Positions 48,467 to 59,496 of a DNA stretch of 64,000 nt are shown in pieces. Made by a program: the position numbers and the translations under genes. This stretch comes from DASZTU01 sp035493835 (lineage in GTDB: Bacteria > Pseudomonadota > Alphaproteobacteria > Rhizobiales > Devosiaceae), in contig DATJHO010000082.1 of NCBI GenBank assembly GCA_035493835.1, forward strand, positions 62,001 through 126,000, read 5' to 3'. Position 1 is the first letter of the stretch. Each line of letters begins with the position of its first letter. The notes under the pieces are model-generated. The model did no database searches and was not told the DNA's origin. It was given only the letters and a program-made list of their open reading frames with translations.

Positions 48467-49303
48467 CTACAGCATCTCCAGCGACGACTTCCGCTTGGGC
48501 GGCGGGAAGGCCGCATCGAGCGCCCTGAGATCGGCCTCGCTCAGCGTCACCTCGGCGGCGCCGGCATTTTCGCGGACATGCTCGACATTGCCGCTCTTGG
48601 GAATGGCAATCATGCCGGGCCGCGACAGCACGAAGGCAAGCGCCACCTGTGCGGGCGTCGCCCCATGCGCTTCGGCGATGGCCCGCAGCGTCCTCTCGCC
48701 GAGAATCCGCCCCTGCTCGATCGGCGAATAGGCCATGGTCGGCACCCGATGCTCTATCGACCACGGCAGGAGATCGTATTCGATGCCGCGGCGAGAGAGA
48801 TTATAGAGCACCTGGTTGGCCGCAACCGCCTTGCCGCCGGCCGCCAGTAAATCCTCCATGTCCTCGACATCGAAATTGGAAACGCCCCAATGGCGGATTT
48901 TTCCCGCCTGCTGCAGCGCCTCGAAGCCGGTGAGGGTGTCTTCGAGCGCGTAATTGCCGCGCCAGTGGAGGAGATAGAGGTCGAGCCGGTCGGTGCCCAG
49001 CCGCCTGAGGCTGGCTTCGCAGGCGGCAATGGTGGCGATGCGGCTGCCATGGCTCGGCAGCACCTTGCTCACCAGAAACACCTCGTCGCGGCGGCCCTTG
49101 ATCGCCTCGCCCGTAACCTCCTCGGCTCCCCCATCGGCATACATTTCGGCGGTGTCGATCAGCGTCATGCCGAGATCGAGCCCGAGCCGCAGCGCCCTGA
49201 CCTCGTCGGCGCGCTTGCGCCCGCTTTCGCCCATGTACCAGGTGCCCTGCCCCAGCGCCGGTACCGTCTCGCCCGAAGGCAGTGCGATTCTGTTGATGGT
49301 CAT
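48467..49303 (-). CDS. Aldo/keto reductase
   Basis: The protein has 278 residues, a single TIM barrel. [20 protein letters not shown] holds the catalytic Asp and Tyr, [11 protein letters not shown] the Lys, and [20 protein letters not shown] the His. NPVLYNL-like residues read [20 protein letters not shown], and [20 protein letters not shown] is the NADPH-binding end. It should reduce an aldehyde or ketone with NADPH; the substrate is unknown. ATG 49303 has AGGGA upstream. It is divergent from xerC and convergent with the hypothetical gene. Confidence 0.93.
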   Translation of the reverse strand: MTINRIALPSGETVPALGQGTWYMGESGRKRADEVRALRLGLDLGMTLIDTAEMYADGGAEEVTGEAIKGRRDEVFLVSKVLPSHGSRIATIAACEASLRRLGTDRLDLYLLHWRGNYALEDTLTGFEALQQAGKIRHWGVSNFDVEDMEDLLAAGGKAVAANQVLYNLSRRGIEYDLLPWSIEHRVPTMAYSPIEQGRILGERTLRAIAEAHGATPAQVALAFVLSRPGMIAIPKSGNVEHVRENAGAAEVTLSEADLRALDAAFPPPKRKSSLEML

Positions 49304-49373
49304 GCGGGTCCCTCAATGCTGGAGCTCAGGCTAAATCAACCATGCGCTAACCCCTCGCGTCTATCCATGATGC

Positions 49374-50303
49374 ATGACCGATCTCGCCTTTGCCGCCGAC
49401 GGGGCCGTCAAGACGCAGCTCGCCGGCTGGCAGCGCGACCTCGGCGCCGTGCGCCGCCTTTCGCCAAAAACGCTGGAAGCTTATGGCCGCGACCTCGGCC
49501 AGTTCCTGGCTTTTCTTTCTGCCCACACCGGCGGCCCGGTGACGCTCGCAACGCTCAAGGCCCTGCGCGCCGCCGATATCCGGGCTTTCCTCGCCAGCCG
49601 CCGGGCGGAAAACCTCACCTCGCGCTCGCTGGCGCGGGCGCTGTCGGCGCAAAAATCCTTCTTCCGCTATCTCGAACGCGAGGGCGTGCTGGCGACGGAG
49701 GCTTTCAACGTGGTGCGCACGCCAAAACTGCCGAAATCCCTGCCCAAGGCGCTGACCGTCGCCGAGGCCAAGACCGCGATTTCGACCACCACGGAAATGG
49801 AAGAAACGCCCTGGGTCGCCGCCCGCGACGTCGCCGTGCTGTCGCTCTGCTACGGGGCGGGCCTGCGCATCTCGGAGGCGCTGGCGGTGTCGCGGACCGA
49901 TCTCGAAGGCGCGTCGATGCGTGTCATCGGCAAGGGCGGCAAGATCCGTCTGGTGCCGCTGATCGCCGTGGTCCGCGCATCGATCGAGGACTATCTCAGG
50001 CTTTGCCCGTTCAAAACCGGCCCCAGCGAGCCGATGTTCCGCGGCGAAAAAGGTGGCGTGCTCAGCCCCCGCCTCATCCAGCTTCGCGTCGCCCAGTTAC
50101 GCGGTGCGCTCGGCCTGCCGCCCTCGGCAACGCCGCACGCGCTGCGCCACAGCTTTGCAACGCACCTGCTGGGGCGCGGCGGTGACCTCAGGGCCATCCA
50201 GGAACTGCTCGGCCACGCCTCGCTATCGACGACGCAGATCTATACCGCCGTCGATACCGAGCGCCTGATGCAGAGTTATCGCGCGGCGCACCCGAGGGGC
50301 TGA
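49374..50303 (+). CDS. xerC: Site-specific tyrosine recombinase XerC
   Basis: The protein has 309 residues. The N-terminal SAM-like core-binding domain has LSPKTLEAYGRDLGQFLAFL. The catalytic domain has the arginine in GAGLRISEALAVS, the lysine in VIGKGGKIRLVPL, HxxR in PHALRHSFATHLLGRGGD, LGHASLSTTQIYTAVD and the nucleophile tyrosine near residue 290. It resolves chromosome dimers at dif with XerD. Its position near priA is typical for rhizobial XerC and argues against a phage integrase. No clear ribosome site precedes ATG 49374. Confidence 0.92.
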   Translation: MTDLAFAADGAVKTQLAGWQRDLGAVRRLSPKTLEAYGRDLGQFLAFLSAHTGGPVTLATLKALRAADIRAFLASRRAENLTSRSLARALSAQKSFFRYLEREGVLATEAFNVVRTPKLPKSLPKALTVAEAKTAISTTTEMEETPWVAARDVAVLSLCYGAGLRISEALAVSRTDLEGASMRVIGKGGKIRLVPLIAVVRASIEDYLRLCPFKTGPSEPMFRGEKGGVLSPRLIQLRVAQLRGALGLPPSATPHALRHSFATHLLGRGGDLRAIQELLGHASLSTTQIYTAVDTERLMQSYRAAHPRG

Positions 50304-50329
50304 CGCGCGATCGGGAAATGGCACTTGGG

Positions 50330-50450
50330 TCCTAAACGAAAACGGCGTTTGGGTCCTGAACAGAGATTCCCGCCTGCGCGGGAATGACCCGGGTTTTGGG
50401 CAGACCGGTGCCACTCCACGGCGTTATTCCCGCGAAGGCGGGAATCTCCG
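50330..50450. repeat. REP-like inverted repeat pair (family 1), xerC-methyltransferase gap
   Basis: Two palindromes, ATTCCCGC-CTGC-GCGGGAAT (50366-50385) and ATTCCCGC-GAAG-GCGGGAAT (50426-50445), match the pair at 39534-39624, here in the opposite relative order. A phrase TTGGGTCCTRAAC occurs twice just before (about 50326 and 50349). Confidence 0.8.
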
Positions 50451-50468
50451 TTACTCCCTGCCAACCCG

Positions 50469-51266
50469 CTACGAGAGCGGCGCGAGTTCCAGCACCACCT
50501 CGTCGATGGTGAAATCGTCGTTCTCGCGAATGTCGAAATGCTTGCGCACGTCCTCGGACACCGCGCCGAACAGCGAGCGGATCGCCGCGACATGCACCTC
50601 GGACGTGCGCTGGCGCTTCACCCATGAGGCAAAATTGAGCGGCAGCCGCCGGCGGGTGAGGCCGGTGACGGCAAACCCCGCCTGGGTGGCGATCTCCACC
50701 CACTCGCTCACCGAATAATCGCGGACATGCGAGGGGTCGCGCAGCATCTCGAACGTTTGGAGGAACGTGTCGAGCACCGGCAATTCCGGCGCGACGATAT
50801 CGGAAACGACCACAAGCCCGCTCGGCTTGACCACCCGCCGCGCCTCGCGTAGCCCCTTGCGCACATCGGGCCAATGATGGGTGGTGTAGCGGCAGAACAC
50901 CGCACACATGCTTCCGTCCGCGAAGGGCAGCGCTTCAGCCGGACCTTGGGCCGTCGCTATGTTGGAAAGCCCGCGCTTTGCCGCCTCGGCCGCCACCGCC
51001 GCAACCATGTCCGCCGAGAGGTCATAAGCGGTGACCGCGGCCACATGCGGGGCGACGGCATAGCTCACATGGCCACCGCCGCAGCCGAGATCGAGCACCT
51101 TGGCTTTCGGGCCGAGACGGCGCGCGGCGAACTCGGCGATCTGCTGCAGATCCGCGCCGGCCGAGTGCACGGCGCTCTGGACATATTCGGCTGCGGTCGA
51201 GCCGAACTGCTTTGCGTTCAGCGCTTCCTGCGACCGCCCTTCAGGGGCGGCAAATGATTGAGACAT
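50469..51266 (-). CDS. Class I SAM-dependent methyltransferase (UbiE-like)
   Basis: The protein has 265 residues from ATG 51266. KAKVLDLGCGGGHVSYAVAP is motif I, VTAYDLSADMVAAVAAEAAK motif II, and RRVVKPSGLVVVSDIVAPEL motif III, with FCRYTTHHWPDV between. It resembles ubiquinone/menaquinone and small-molecule methyltransferases; the substrate is unknown. It is divergent from the MmyB-type regulator at 51382, a common arrangement in which the regulator controls the neighbouring enzyme. Confidence 0.9.
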   Translation of the reverse strand: MSQSFAAPEGRSQEALNAKQFGSTAAEYVQSAVHSAGADLQQIAEFAARRLGPKAKVLDLGCGGGHVSYAVAPHVAAVTAYDLSADMVAAVAAEAAKRGLSNIATAQGPAEALPFADGSMCAVFCRYTTHHWPDVRKGLREARRVVKPSGLVVVSDIVAPELPVLDTFLQTFEMLRDPSHVRDYSVSEWVEIATQAGFAVTGLTRRRLPLNFASWVKRQRTSEVHVAAIRSLFGAVSEDVRKHFDIRENDDFTIDEVVLELAPLS

Positions 51267-51344
51267 GGCAATGATTCCAAAAGTGTGTGTGCCGCGTGCT
51301 CCCCGCAAACGGCTGGTCAAGAGCTACGCCTCCCGTTACACCCG

Positions 51345-51369
51345 TACCAGAACCAATCTTATCCTGGTA
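51345..51369. promoter_or_regulatory. Candidate operator in the divergent promoter region
   Basis: TACCAG (51345-51350) and CTGGTA (51364-51369) form a perfect inverted repeat with a 13-base spacer. The right arm overlaps TATAAC (51367-51372), a likely -10 element ten bases before the regulator ATG. That fits autorepression of a leaderless or nearly leaderless transcript. Confidence 0.45.
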
Positions 51370-51381
51370 TAACGCGCTTCC

Positions 51382-52173
51382 ATGAAAGACCTTTCCGACG
51401 AGCAACGCCGGGCCGAACTGGGCGAATTCTTTCGCTCGCATCGCGAGCGCCTGACGCCCGATATGTTCGGCATGGATTTTGGCACGCGACGGCGCACGCC
51501 GGGGCTGCGGCGCGAGGAAGTGGCCCAACTCGCCGGTGTCAGCGCCACCTGGTACACCTGGATCGAGCAGGGCCGCGATCTTTCGGTTTCGCCGGCGGCG
51601 CTGTCGCGGCTGGCCCAGATCATGCGGCTGACCGCCGCCGAGCGCGGGTATCTGTTCGAACTCGCCGGAAAGCGCGATCCGGAGACGCCACCCGACTTGC
51701 CGCCTGGCGATCTCGGCCGGGAGCTTGGGCCCGTCGTTGCGGCCATCGCTACCCCCGCCTATGTGCTCGACCGGGCCTGGAACACGCTCGCCTGGAACGA
51801 GGCGGCAACAAAGCTCTTTGTCGGCTGGCTGGATGGGGAAAGCGAGCGGAACCTCCTCGCCTATGTGTTCCTGAACCCGGTCGCTCGGACCCTGATCGCC
51901 GACTGGGAGACACGCGCGTCCCGCCTCGCCGCCGAATTCCGCGCCGATTACAGCCGCCACCTCGCGGCACCCGACACCCGCGAGGTGGTCGAGAGACTTC
52001 GGGAACAAAGCCCATTCTTCGATCGCGCCTGGCAGGCCCATGCCGTCACCGACCGCGAGGGCGGCGAACGGACGTTCAACCATCCGGCCGATGGTTTTTT
52101 GCGCTACGAGCAGACCACATTCCTGCTCGCGCGGCACCAGGAGGTGAAGCTGGTGGTGTTGACGCGGGCTTGA
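51382..52173 (+). CDS. MmyB-type helix-turn-helix transcriptional regulator
   Basis: The protein has 263 residues. The N-terminal Xre-like HTH has RTPGLRREEVAQLAGVSATW and YTWIEQGRDLSVSPAALSRL. The C-terminal ligand-binding part (TPAYVLDRAWNTLAWNEAAT and on) is the PAS-like MmyB domain, thought to bind fatty acids or other small hydrophobic ligands. It probably regulates itself and the divergent methyltransferase gene through the palindrome at 51345-51369. No ribosome site is visible, in line with a very short leader. Confidence 0.93.
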   Translation: MKDLSDEQRRAELGEFFRSHRERLTPDMFGMDFGTRRRTPGLRREEVAQLAGVSATWYTWIEQGRDLSVSPAALSRLAQIMRLTAAERGYLFELAGKRDPETPPDLPPGDLGRELGPVVAAIATPAYVLDRAWNTLAWNEAATKLFVGWLDGESERNLLAYVFLNPVARTLIADWETRASRLAAEFRADYSRHLAAPDTREVVERLREQSPFFDRAWQAHAVTDREGGERTFNHPADGFLRYEQTTFLLARHQEVKLVVLTRA

Positions 52174-52210
52174 GGTTTGCCTCAGGTATGAAGCATTCCC
52201 CTCGCGCTCC

Positions 52211-52330
52211 CTTCGTCATGGCCGGGCCTGACCCGGCCACCCATGATGCCTCGCCAAGTCCACCTAAGTTACTGGAAAGGCAGCATGGGTCCCCGGGTCA
52301 AGCCAGGTCAAGCCCGGGGATGACGATGGG
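52211..52330. repeat. Palindromic intergenic element (family 3)
   Basis: GTCATGGCCGGGCCTGACCC at about 52215-52234 faces GGGGATGACGATG near 52316-52328, with CCCATGATG and CAGCATGGG inside. GGTCAAGCC appears twice ten bases apart within it. It is the usual GTCATGGCCGGGC-type rhizobial element. No gene is seen in the 308-base gap between the regulator gene and lpd. Confidence 0.65.
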
Positions 52331-52428
52331 GGAGTGGGCGCGCCCTTGCATCAACTCAGCCAGATCCACTCCAGGCAAGGTGTTCGTCCGAGTTTTCGGC
52401 AAGAGGGGTGTCCCCCACCAGCACTGCC

Positions 52429-52476
52429 CGGCACCCTCCCCCTTGCGGGGAGGGCTGGGGTGGGGGCGTTGCCCCC
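52429..52476. repeat. Short GC-rich palindromes before the lpd 3' end
   Basis: CCCTCCCC and GGGGAGGG form one hairpin, and GGGGGC-GTT-GCCCCC (52462-52476 region) a second, ending a few bases after the lpd stop on the minus strand. They lack a T run; they may form a repeat fragment related to the element at 45578 or serve as a 3' stabiliser. Confidence 0.55.
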
Positions 52477-52481
52477 TAGGA

Positions 52482-53891
52482 TCAGATATGGATCGCGCCG
52501 TCGCCGCACATGAGCGCCGCTTCGCGCACGGCTTCCGACAGGGTCGGGTGGGCGTGGGTGGTGCGGGCGAGGTCTTCGGCGGCGCCGGAGAATTCCATCA
52601 GGGTGACGATCTCATGGATCATCTCGCCGGCGTTCTTGCCGACGATATGGCCGCCGAGCACCCGGTCGGTCTTCACATCGGCGAGGATCTTCACAAACCC
52701 CTGGGTAGCGAGCATCGCCTTGGCGCGGCCATTGGCAGTGAAGGGGAATTTGCCGATCTTGTAGTCGACGCCCTCGGCCTTGAGCTCGTCCTCGGTCTTG
52801 CCGACGGAGGCGATCTCGGGATTGGTGTAGACCACGGCCGGAATGGCGCCATAGTTCACATGCCCGTGCTGGCCGGCGATTAGTTCGGCCACCGCGATGC
52901 CCTCGTCCTCGGCCTTGTGCGCCAGCATCGGGCCGGCGATCACGTCGCCGATGGCGTAGATGCCCTCAACCGAGGTCTTGAACTGCGCGTCGGTCTTGAC
53001 CCGGCCGCGCTCGTCCATGACGACGCCCAACGCCTCGAGCCCCAGCCCTTGCGTGAATGGCTTGCGGCCGATGGCAACCAGCGCGACGTCCGCCTCGATG
53101 ATGGCGTCTTCGCCGCCATTGACCGATTGCACCTTGGCCTTAAGACCGCCGCCAGCGACGTTTTCGATGCCGGTGACCTTGGTCGACAGCTTGAACTCGA
53201 CGCCCTGCTTCTGCAGCATGCGCTGGAACTGGCGGGCCACTTCGCTATCCATGCCGGGGAGAATGCGGTCGAGGAATTCGACCACCGTCACCTTGGCGCC
53301 GAGCCGCTGCCAGACCGAGCCGAGCTCGAGCCCGATGACGCCCGCGCCGATCACCAGCAAATGTTCCGGCACCTTCGGCAGCGTCAGCGCGCCTGTGGAA
53401 GTGATGATTTTTTCCTCGTCGATCTCGATCCCCGGCAAATTGGCCGACACCGAGCCCGTCGCGATCACGATGTTCTTGGTCTCGATGGTGGTGGACGTGC
53501 CCTTTTCGGGCGTCACCACTACCTTGCCAACGGCCGCGATCGAGCCGACGCCGCGGAAAGCCGTGATCTTGTTCTTCTTGAACAGATATTCGACGCCATT
53601 GACGTTGGCGGTGACCGTCTCGTCCTTGTGCGCCATCATCCGCGGCAGGTTCAGCTTGGGCGCTTCGATATCGATGCCGAAATGCGCAAAGCTGTGGCCC
53701 GCCTCCTCGAACAGTTCCGTCGAGTGGAGCAGCGCCTTGGAGGGAATGCAGCCGATATTGAGGCACGTGCCGCCAAAGGTCGCCCATTTCTCGACCACCG
53801 CCACCTTCATGCCGAGCTGTGCCGCGCGGATTGCCGCGACATACCCCCCCGGGCCCGAACCGATGATGGTGAGATCGAAAACTTCTGCCAT
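52482..53891 (-). CDS. lpd: Dihydrolipoyl dehydrogenase (E3)
   Basis: The protein has about 469 residues from ATG 53891 (an in-frame ATG at 53903 is also possible). The FAD motif [20 protein letters not shown], the redox disulfide C43-C48 in [16 protein letters not shown], the NAD motif [20 protein letters not shown] and the C-terminal base [14 protein letters not shown] are all present. It reoxidises dihydrolipoamide of the 2-oxoglutarate dehydrogenase complex. It is the last gene of the mdh-suc group. Confidence 0.97.
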   Translation of the reverse strand: MAEVFDLTIIGSGPGGYVAAIRAAQLGMKVAVVEKWATFGGTCLNIGCIPSKALLHSTELFEEAGHSFAHFGIDIEAPKLNLPRMMAHKDETVTANVNGVEYLFKKNKITAFRGVGSIAAVGKVVVTPEKGTSTTIETKNIVIATGSVSANLPGIEIDEEKIITSTGALTLPKVPEHLLVIGAGVIGLELGSVWQRLGAKVTVVEFLDRILPGMDSEVARQFQRMLQKQGVEFKLSTKVTGIENVAGGGLKAKVQSVNGGEDAIIEADVALVAIGRKPFTQGLGLEALGVVMDERGRVKTDAQFKTSVEGIYAIGDVIAGPMLAHKAEDEGIAVAELIAGQHGHVNYGAIPAVVYTNPEIASVGKTEDELKAEGVDYKIGKFPFTANGRAKAMLATQGFVKILADVKTDRVLGGHIVGKNAGEMIHEIVTLMEFSGAAEDLARTTHAHPTLSEAVREAALMCGDGAIHI

Positions 53892-54122
53892 GATATGCCC
53901 CATTGGGAGTGAGCTCAGGAAAGCCGACCGGGCTTTCCCACCGTTAGTCGAGACGGCTTTGAGAAGCCGGCCCAGGAAGATCGGGCTGGCCGACCAGATG
54001 GAAGGTGCCGCATAGCTAGCCTATCGCGGCATGACGAAAAATCCCTCTCGCGCAACGCGCGTCAAAAGAATGCTTGCGGCCGAACGGCACGGCGAAGGCT
54101 GCGACGCTCCCCGCCCTCGCCA

Positions 54123-54938
54123 TCACTTGCCGCCGCCGGCACTGGCCGGGGCCAGCAGCTTGTCTACCTGACCGGTGAGGGCGGAATAGTCGAACTGGGT
54201 GAAGCGGGTGAACCAGACCTTGTCCTTGACGCAGGAGTCGCGCAATTCCGCCTCGGCGTCCGGGGCGACGCGATGCCAGATGCTGTTCGCCTCGGCGGCG
54301 CTGAGCTGGGCCGAAACCTCGTCGCGCGGCAAACCGGCGTCGACGAGCTTCTGGCCGATCCCGAGGATCATCTGGTCCCAGTCGTGCACCACCTGCGGCA
54401 GGCCGGCGGGATCGATGACCGCAATGCAGCTGAGCATGCGCTGCTGGCCGGTCGTCTCCTTGGCGAAGTCGGCCTTGATGGCAGCCCATGCCGTCGGGGA
54501 CAAGGGGTTGTCGATGATCTTGAGGTCCATGCCGGCCAGCGGTCGCTCGACCGCCTTCACCCAGCCATCCGCGGAGGCGAGCGCCAGGTCGCCGAGCAGC
54601 ACCGGGTTGCTGCAATCGGGCTTGGCGCTGGGCACGGACGCATCGAGCCGCTGCCCGACGGTACGAACGAAATCAATGGGAAAGCCGCTGGCCCAGAGGG
54701 TCGCGACAAGCACCGCCTTGGCCGAGGCCCAGTTCGCCTCATCACGGGCCGGCGATTTTGCGGGCGCGCAGGCTGCGACCGTGTGCCCATCGGCGATCGC
54801 GTCAACGAAGACATCGAGTGCGGGCACCAGCGCTCCCGGCGCGATCGGGGCGGCCAGCGCCGGCGAGGCAGCCAAAAGGGCTGCCCCGCATAGGACAGCC
54901 CTCCAGGCTATGTGCCGATAACGCATCACAGGCCGCAT
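54123..54938 (-). CDS. Exported protein of unknown function between sucB and lpd
   Basis: The protein has 271 residues. A signal peptide (VLCGAALLAASPALAAP) points to the periplasm. The mature part is helical, with four cysteines (in VAACAPAKS, KPDCSNPVL, MLSCIAVID and LRDSCVKDK) that could form two disulfides. No known domain is recognised. It starts 11 bases after the sucB stop on the same strand, so it is probably co-transcribed with TCA genes. An ATG at 54926 is an alternative start. Confidence 0.75.
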   Translation of the reverse strand: MRPVMRYRHIAWRAVLCGAALLAASPALAAPIAPGALVPALDVFVDAIADGHTVAACAPAKSPARDEANWASAKAVLVATLWASGFPIDFVRTVGQRLDASVPSAKPDCSNPVLLGDLALASADGWVKAVERPLAGMDLKIIDNPLSPTAWAAIKADFAKETTGQQRMLSCIAVIDPAGLPQVVHDWDQMILGIGQKLVDAGLPRDEVSAQLSAAEANSIWHRVAPDAEAELRDSCVKDKVWFTRFTQFDYSALTGQVDKLLAPASAGGGK

Positions 54939-54949
54939 CGGGGTTCCGT

Positions 54950-56251
<1,302 letters not shown>

Positions 56252-56331
56252 GGTCTAGTCCCTGTCTTCTTTCGAGTTATGCGCGACCGAATAGAAAGAG
56301 GGCCGGGGCCCTCTTTCAAATCATCACGCTT

Positions 56332-59300
56332 CTACTTCGCGAAGGCTTCCGCGAGGAAGTCCTGGATTTCCTGCAGGTGCTTGCGCATCAGGCCGGTAGC
56401 GGTCGAAGCCGAGGCCGGACGACCCGCATAGAGCGGGCGATCGCCGGCGCGACCCATCTGCTCCAGCACCCAATCGACATAGGGCTGGACGAAGGCCCAG
56501 GCGCCCATGTTCTTGGGCTCTTCCTGGCACCAGACGATCTCGGCCTGCTTGAAGCGGGAAAGTTCGTCGAGCAGCGCCTTGGCCGGGAACGGATAAAGCT
56601 GTTCCAGGCGCAGCAGGTAGACATCGTTGATGCCCCGCTTCTCGCGCTCGTCGAGCAGGTCGTAATAGACCTTGCCCGAGCAGAGGACGACGCGGCGGAT
56701 CTGCTCGTCGGGGACGAGCTTGATCGAGGTCTTGGGCAGGCCGGGAGCCTCCGCATCGTCCCACAGCAGCCGGTGGAAGGTCGAGTCGGTCCCGAGCTCG
56801 GCGAGCGCGGAAACCGCCTTCTTGTGGCGCAGCAGCGATTTGGGCGTCATCAGCACCAGCGGCTTGCGGAAGTCGCGGGTGATCTGGCGCCTCAGGATGT
56901 GGAAGTAGTTGGCCGGCGTCGTGCAGTTGGCGACCTGCATATTGTCTTCGGCGCAGAGCTGGAGATAACGCTCGAGGCGCGCCGAGGAGTGTTCCGGACC
57001 CTGGCCTTCATAGCCATGCGGCAGGAGCATCACCAGGCCCGACATGCGGAACCACTTGCGCTCGCCCGAGGAGATGAACTGATCCACCACCACCTGGGCG
57101 CCGTTGGCGAAGTCGCCAAACTGGCCTTCCCACAAGGTCAGCGCCCGGGGCTCGGCCAGCGAATAGCCATACTCGAAGCCGAGTACCGCTTCTTCCGAGA
57201 GCATCGAATTGACGACCTCGTAGCGTTCCTGGGCGGCGCCGAGATGGTTGAGCGGGGTGTGGGTTTCCTCGGTCACCTGATCGTAGAGCACCGAATGGCG
57301 CTGGCTGAAGGTGCCGCGTTCGACATCCTGGCCGGAAAGCCGGACCGGATGGCCCTCATCGAGCAGCGTGCCGAACGCCAGCGCTTCCGCCGTCGCCCAG
57401 TCGATGCCCTGCCCGGATTCGATCGCCGCGAGGCGATTGTCGAGGAAGCGCTTGACGGTCTTGTGGACCTGGAAGCCCTCGGGCACGGCGGTCAGCTTGG
57501 TGCCGACTTCGATCAGCTTGTCGACGGCAACCCCGGATTCACCACGACGCGGCCCATCGATCTCGGCCCGCTTGATGTCCTTCCAGTGGCCATCAAGCCA
57601 GTCCGCCTTGTTCGGACGATAGTCCTGCCCGGCGGTGAACTCGCTTTCGAGGAAAGCGCGCCAGTCGGCCTTCATCTTGTCGATGTCGTCCGAGGTGACG
57701 AGGCCTTCGCCCATCAGCTTTTCCGAGTAGAGTTCCAGCGTCGTCTTGTGCTTGTGGATGTTGGAATACATCAACGGCTGGGTGAAGCTGGGCTCGTCGC
57801 CTTCATTGTGTCCGAAGCGGCGATAGCAGAACATGTCGATCACCACCGGGCGGCCGAAGCGCTGCCGGTATTCGGTCGCGATGCGCGAAACGTGCACCAC
57901 GGCTTCCGGATCGTCGCCGTTCACATGGAACACCGGCGCCTCGATCATCTTGGCCACATCCGTCGGATAGGGCGAAGAGCGCGAGAACATCGGGTTCGTG
58001 GTGAAGCCGATCTGGTTATTGATCACGACGTGGACCGAGCCGCCTGTGCGGTGCCCCTTGAGGCCCGAGAGCCCGAAGCACTCGGCGATGACGCCCTGGC
58101 CGGCGAACGAGGCATCGCCATGCAGCAGCAGCGGCAGCACCTTGGAGCGATCGACCTGTCGGGTATTGACGAAATGCCCCTCGACCGAACTCAGCTGGTC
58201 CTGCTTGGCACGCGCCTTGCCGAGGACCACGGGATCCACGATCTCGAGGTGGCTAGGGTTGGCAGTCAGCGACAGGTGCACCTTGTTGCCGTCGAACTCG
58301 CGGTCCGAGGAAGCGCCGAGGTGGTACTTCACGTCGCCCGAGCCTTCGACGTCTTCAGGGTAGAAGGCGCCGCCCTTGAATTCATGGAACAAGGCGCGAT
58401 GCGGCTTGCCCATGACCTGGGTCAAGACGTTGAGGCGGCCGCGATGGGCCATGCCGAGGGCGATATCCTTGACGCCCAGGGCGCCGCCCCGCTTGATGAT
58501 CTGCTCACGCGCGGGGATCAGCGACTCCGAGCCATCGAGGCCGAAGCGCTTGGTGCCGGTGTACTTGACGTCGAGGAACTTTTCGAAGCCTTCGGCTTCG
58601 ACCAGCTTGTTGAGGATCGCCTTCTTGCCTTCGGCGGTGAAGGAGATCTCCTTGTCCGCGCCTTCGACGCGGTCCTGGATCCAGGCCTTGGCTTCCGGAT
58701 CGGAGATGTGCATGAACTCGACGCCGACGGTCGAGCAATAGGTGCGCTTGAGGATCGCCAGCATCTCGCGGATGGTGGCGAATTCGAGCCCCAGATAATT
58801 ATCGATAAAGATCCTGCGATCGTAATCGGCCTCGGCAAAGCCGTAGGTCGCCGGATCGAGTTCCGGCGCCGGCTCCTGCGGCTTGAGCCGCAGCGGGTCG
58901 AGATCAGCGTGCAGGTGCCCGCGCATCCGATAGGCGCGGATCATCATGATGGCGCGGATCGAATCCTGCGTCGCCTGCTGCACCTGCTCGGGCGTGACGG
59001 CGGGGGCTTTTGCGGCTTCCGCCTGGCGGGTCATCGCCTTTTCGGCGCGGACCGCTATGCCCGCAGGCGGCGGGCCCCAGTTGGCGTCCAGGGCCGATAC
59101 CAGCTCGCCATTGGCGGTCTGCGGCCAGTCGCGTCGCTGCCAGCTGGGCCCGTTGGCATTTGCCCGCGCTTCGGCGCTCGAGTCCTCGAGTTTGCCGAAG
59201 AAACTGGCCCAGGTGGGATCGACGCTCTTTGGATCAGCTTTGAACTGGGCATAGAGATCATCGATATAGGCTGCGTTCCCTCCGTAAAGGAAGGAGGTGA

Positions 59301-59334
59301 GCAAGAACTCTTCGTTCTTTTCCTGTCGTGTCAT
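56332..59334 (-). CDS. sucA: 2-oxoglutarate dehydrogenase E1
   Basis: The protein has 1000 residues, normal for the family. The N-terminal SFLYGGNAAYIDDLYAQF is the E2-binding helix. IALGMAHRGRLNVLTQVMGK, LLHGDASFAGQGVIAECFGL and FGHNEGDEPSFTQPLMYSNI hold the thiamine-diphosphate and magnesium residues. PHGYEGQGPEHSSARLERYL is in the C-terminal half. It decarboxylates 2-oxoglutarate. The 162 bases between it and sucD hold no evident gene and could hold a promoter. Confidence 0.98.
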   Translation of the reverse strand: MTRQEKNEEFLLTSFLYGGNAAYIDDLYAQFKADPKSVDPTWASFFGKLEDSSAEARANANGPSWQRRDWPQTANGELVSALDANWGPPPAGIAVRAEKAMTRQAEAAKAPAVTPEQVQQATQDSIRAIMMIRAYRMRGHLHADLDPLRLKPQEPAPELDPATYGFAEADYDRRIFIDNYLGLEFATIREMLAILKRTYCSTVGVEFMHISDPEAKAWIQDRVEGADKEISFTAEGKKAILNKLVEAEGFEKFLDVKYTGTKRFGLDGSESLIPAREQIIKRGGALGVKDIALGMAHRGRLNVLTQVMGKPHRALFHEFKGGAFYPEDVEGSGDVKYHLGASSDREFDGNKVHLSLTANPSHLEIVDPVVLGKARAKQDQLSSVEGHFVNTRQVDRSKVLPLLLHGDASFAGQGVIAECFGLSGLKGHRTGGSVHVVINNQIGFTTNPMFSRSSPYPTDVAKMIEAPVFHVNGDDPEAVVHVSRIATEYRQRFGRPVVIDMFCYRRFGHNEGDEPSFTQPLMYSNIHKHKTTLELYSEKLMGEGLVTSDDIDKMKADWRAFLESEFTAGQDYRPNKADWLDGHWKDIKRAEIDGPRRGESGVAVDKLIEVGTKLTAVPEGFQVHKTVKRFLDNRLAAIESGQGIDWATAEALAFGTLLDEGHPVRLSGQDVERGTFSQRHSVLYDQVTEETHTPLNHLGAAQERYEVVNSMLSEEAVLGFEYGYSLAEPRALTLWEGQFGDFANGAQVVVDQFISSGERKWFRMSGLVMLLPHGYEGQGPEHSSARLERYLQLCAEDNMQVANCTTPANYFHILRRQITRDFRKPLVLMTPKSLLRHKKAVSALAELGTDSTFHRLLWDDAEAPGLPKTSIKLVPDEQIRRVVLCSGKVYYDLLDEREKRGINDVYLLRLEQLYPFPAKALLDELSRFKQAEIVWCQEEPKNMGAWAFVQPYVDWVLEQMGRAGDRPLYAGRPASASTATGLMRKHLQEIQDFLAEAFAK

Positions 59335-59496
59335 CTTGTGCTGTGCGGGGCCTTCGCGCCCCGGCTTCCCTTCATCGTCCGGGCGAGGGCCCGGCTGGCG
59401 CGGCGATACTATCGCCGATTGTGCTGATTATGTTGTTAACGAGGGTAAGGTTTTGAAGCCAGTCAAGTAAGGTTGTTTTGCGGCACGCTGCCTTGA

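Noticed and set aside
49374..50303. Phage or island integrase
   Set aside because: The motifs and the location near priA fit chromosomal XerC. No attachment repeats or phage genes are nearby.
56377..59427. Very long open frame on the plus strand (about 1000 codons) antisense to sucA
   Set aside because: It is the mirror of strong codon bias in sucA. Its protein shows no domain, and sucA is unambiguous.
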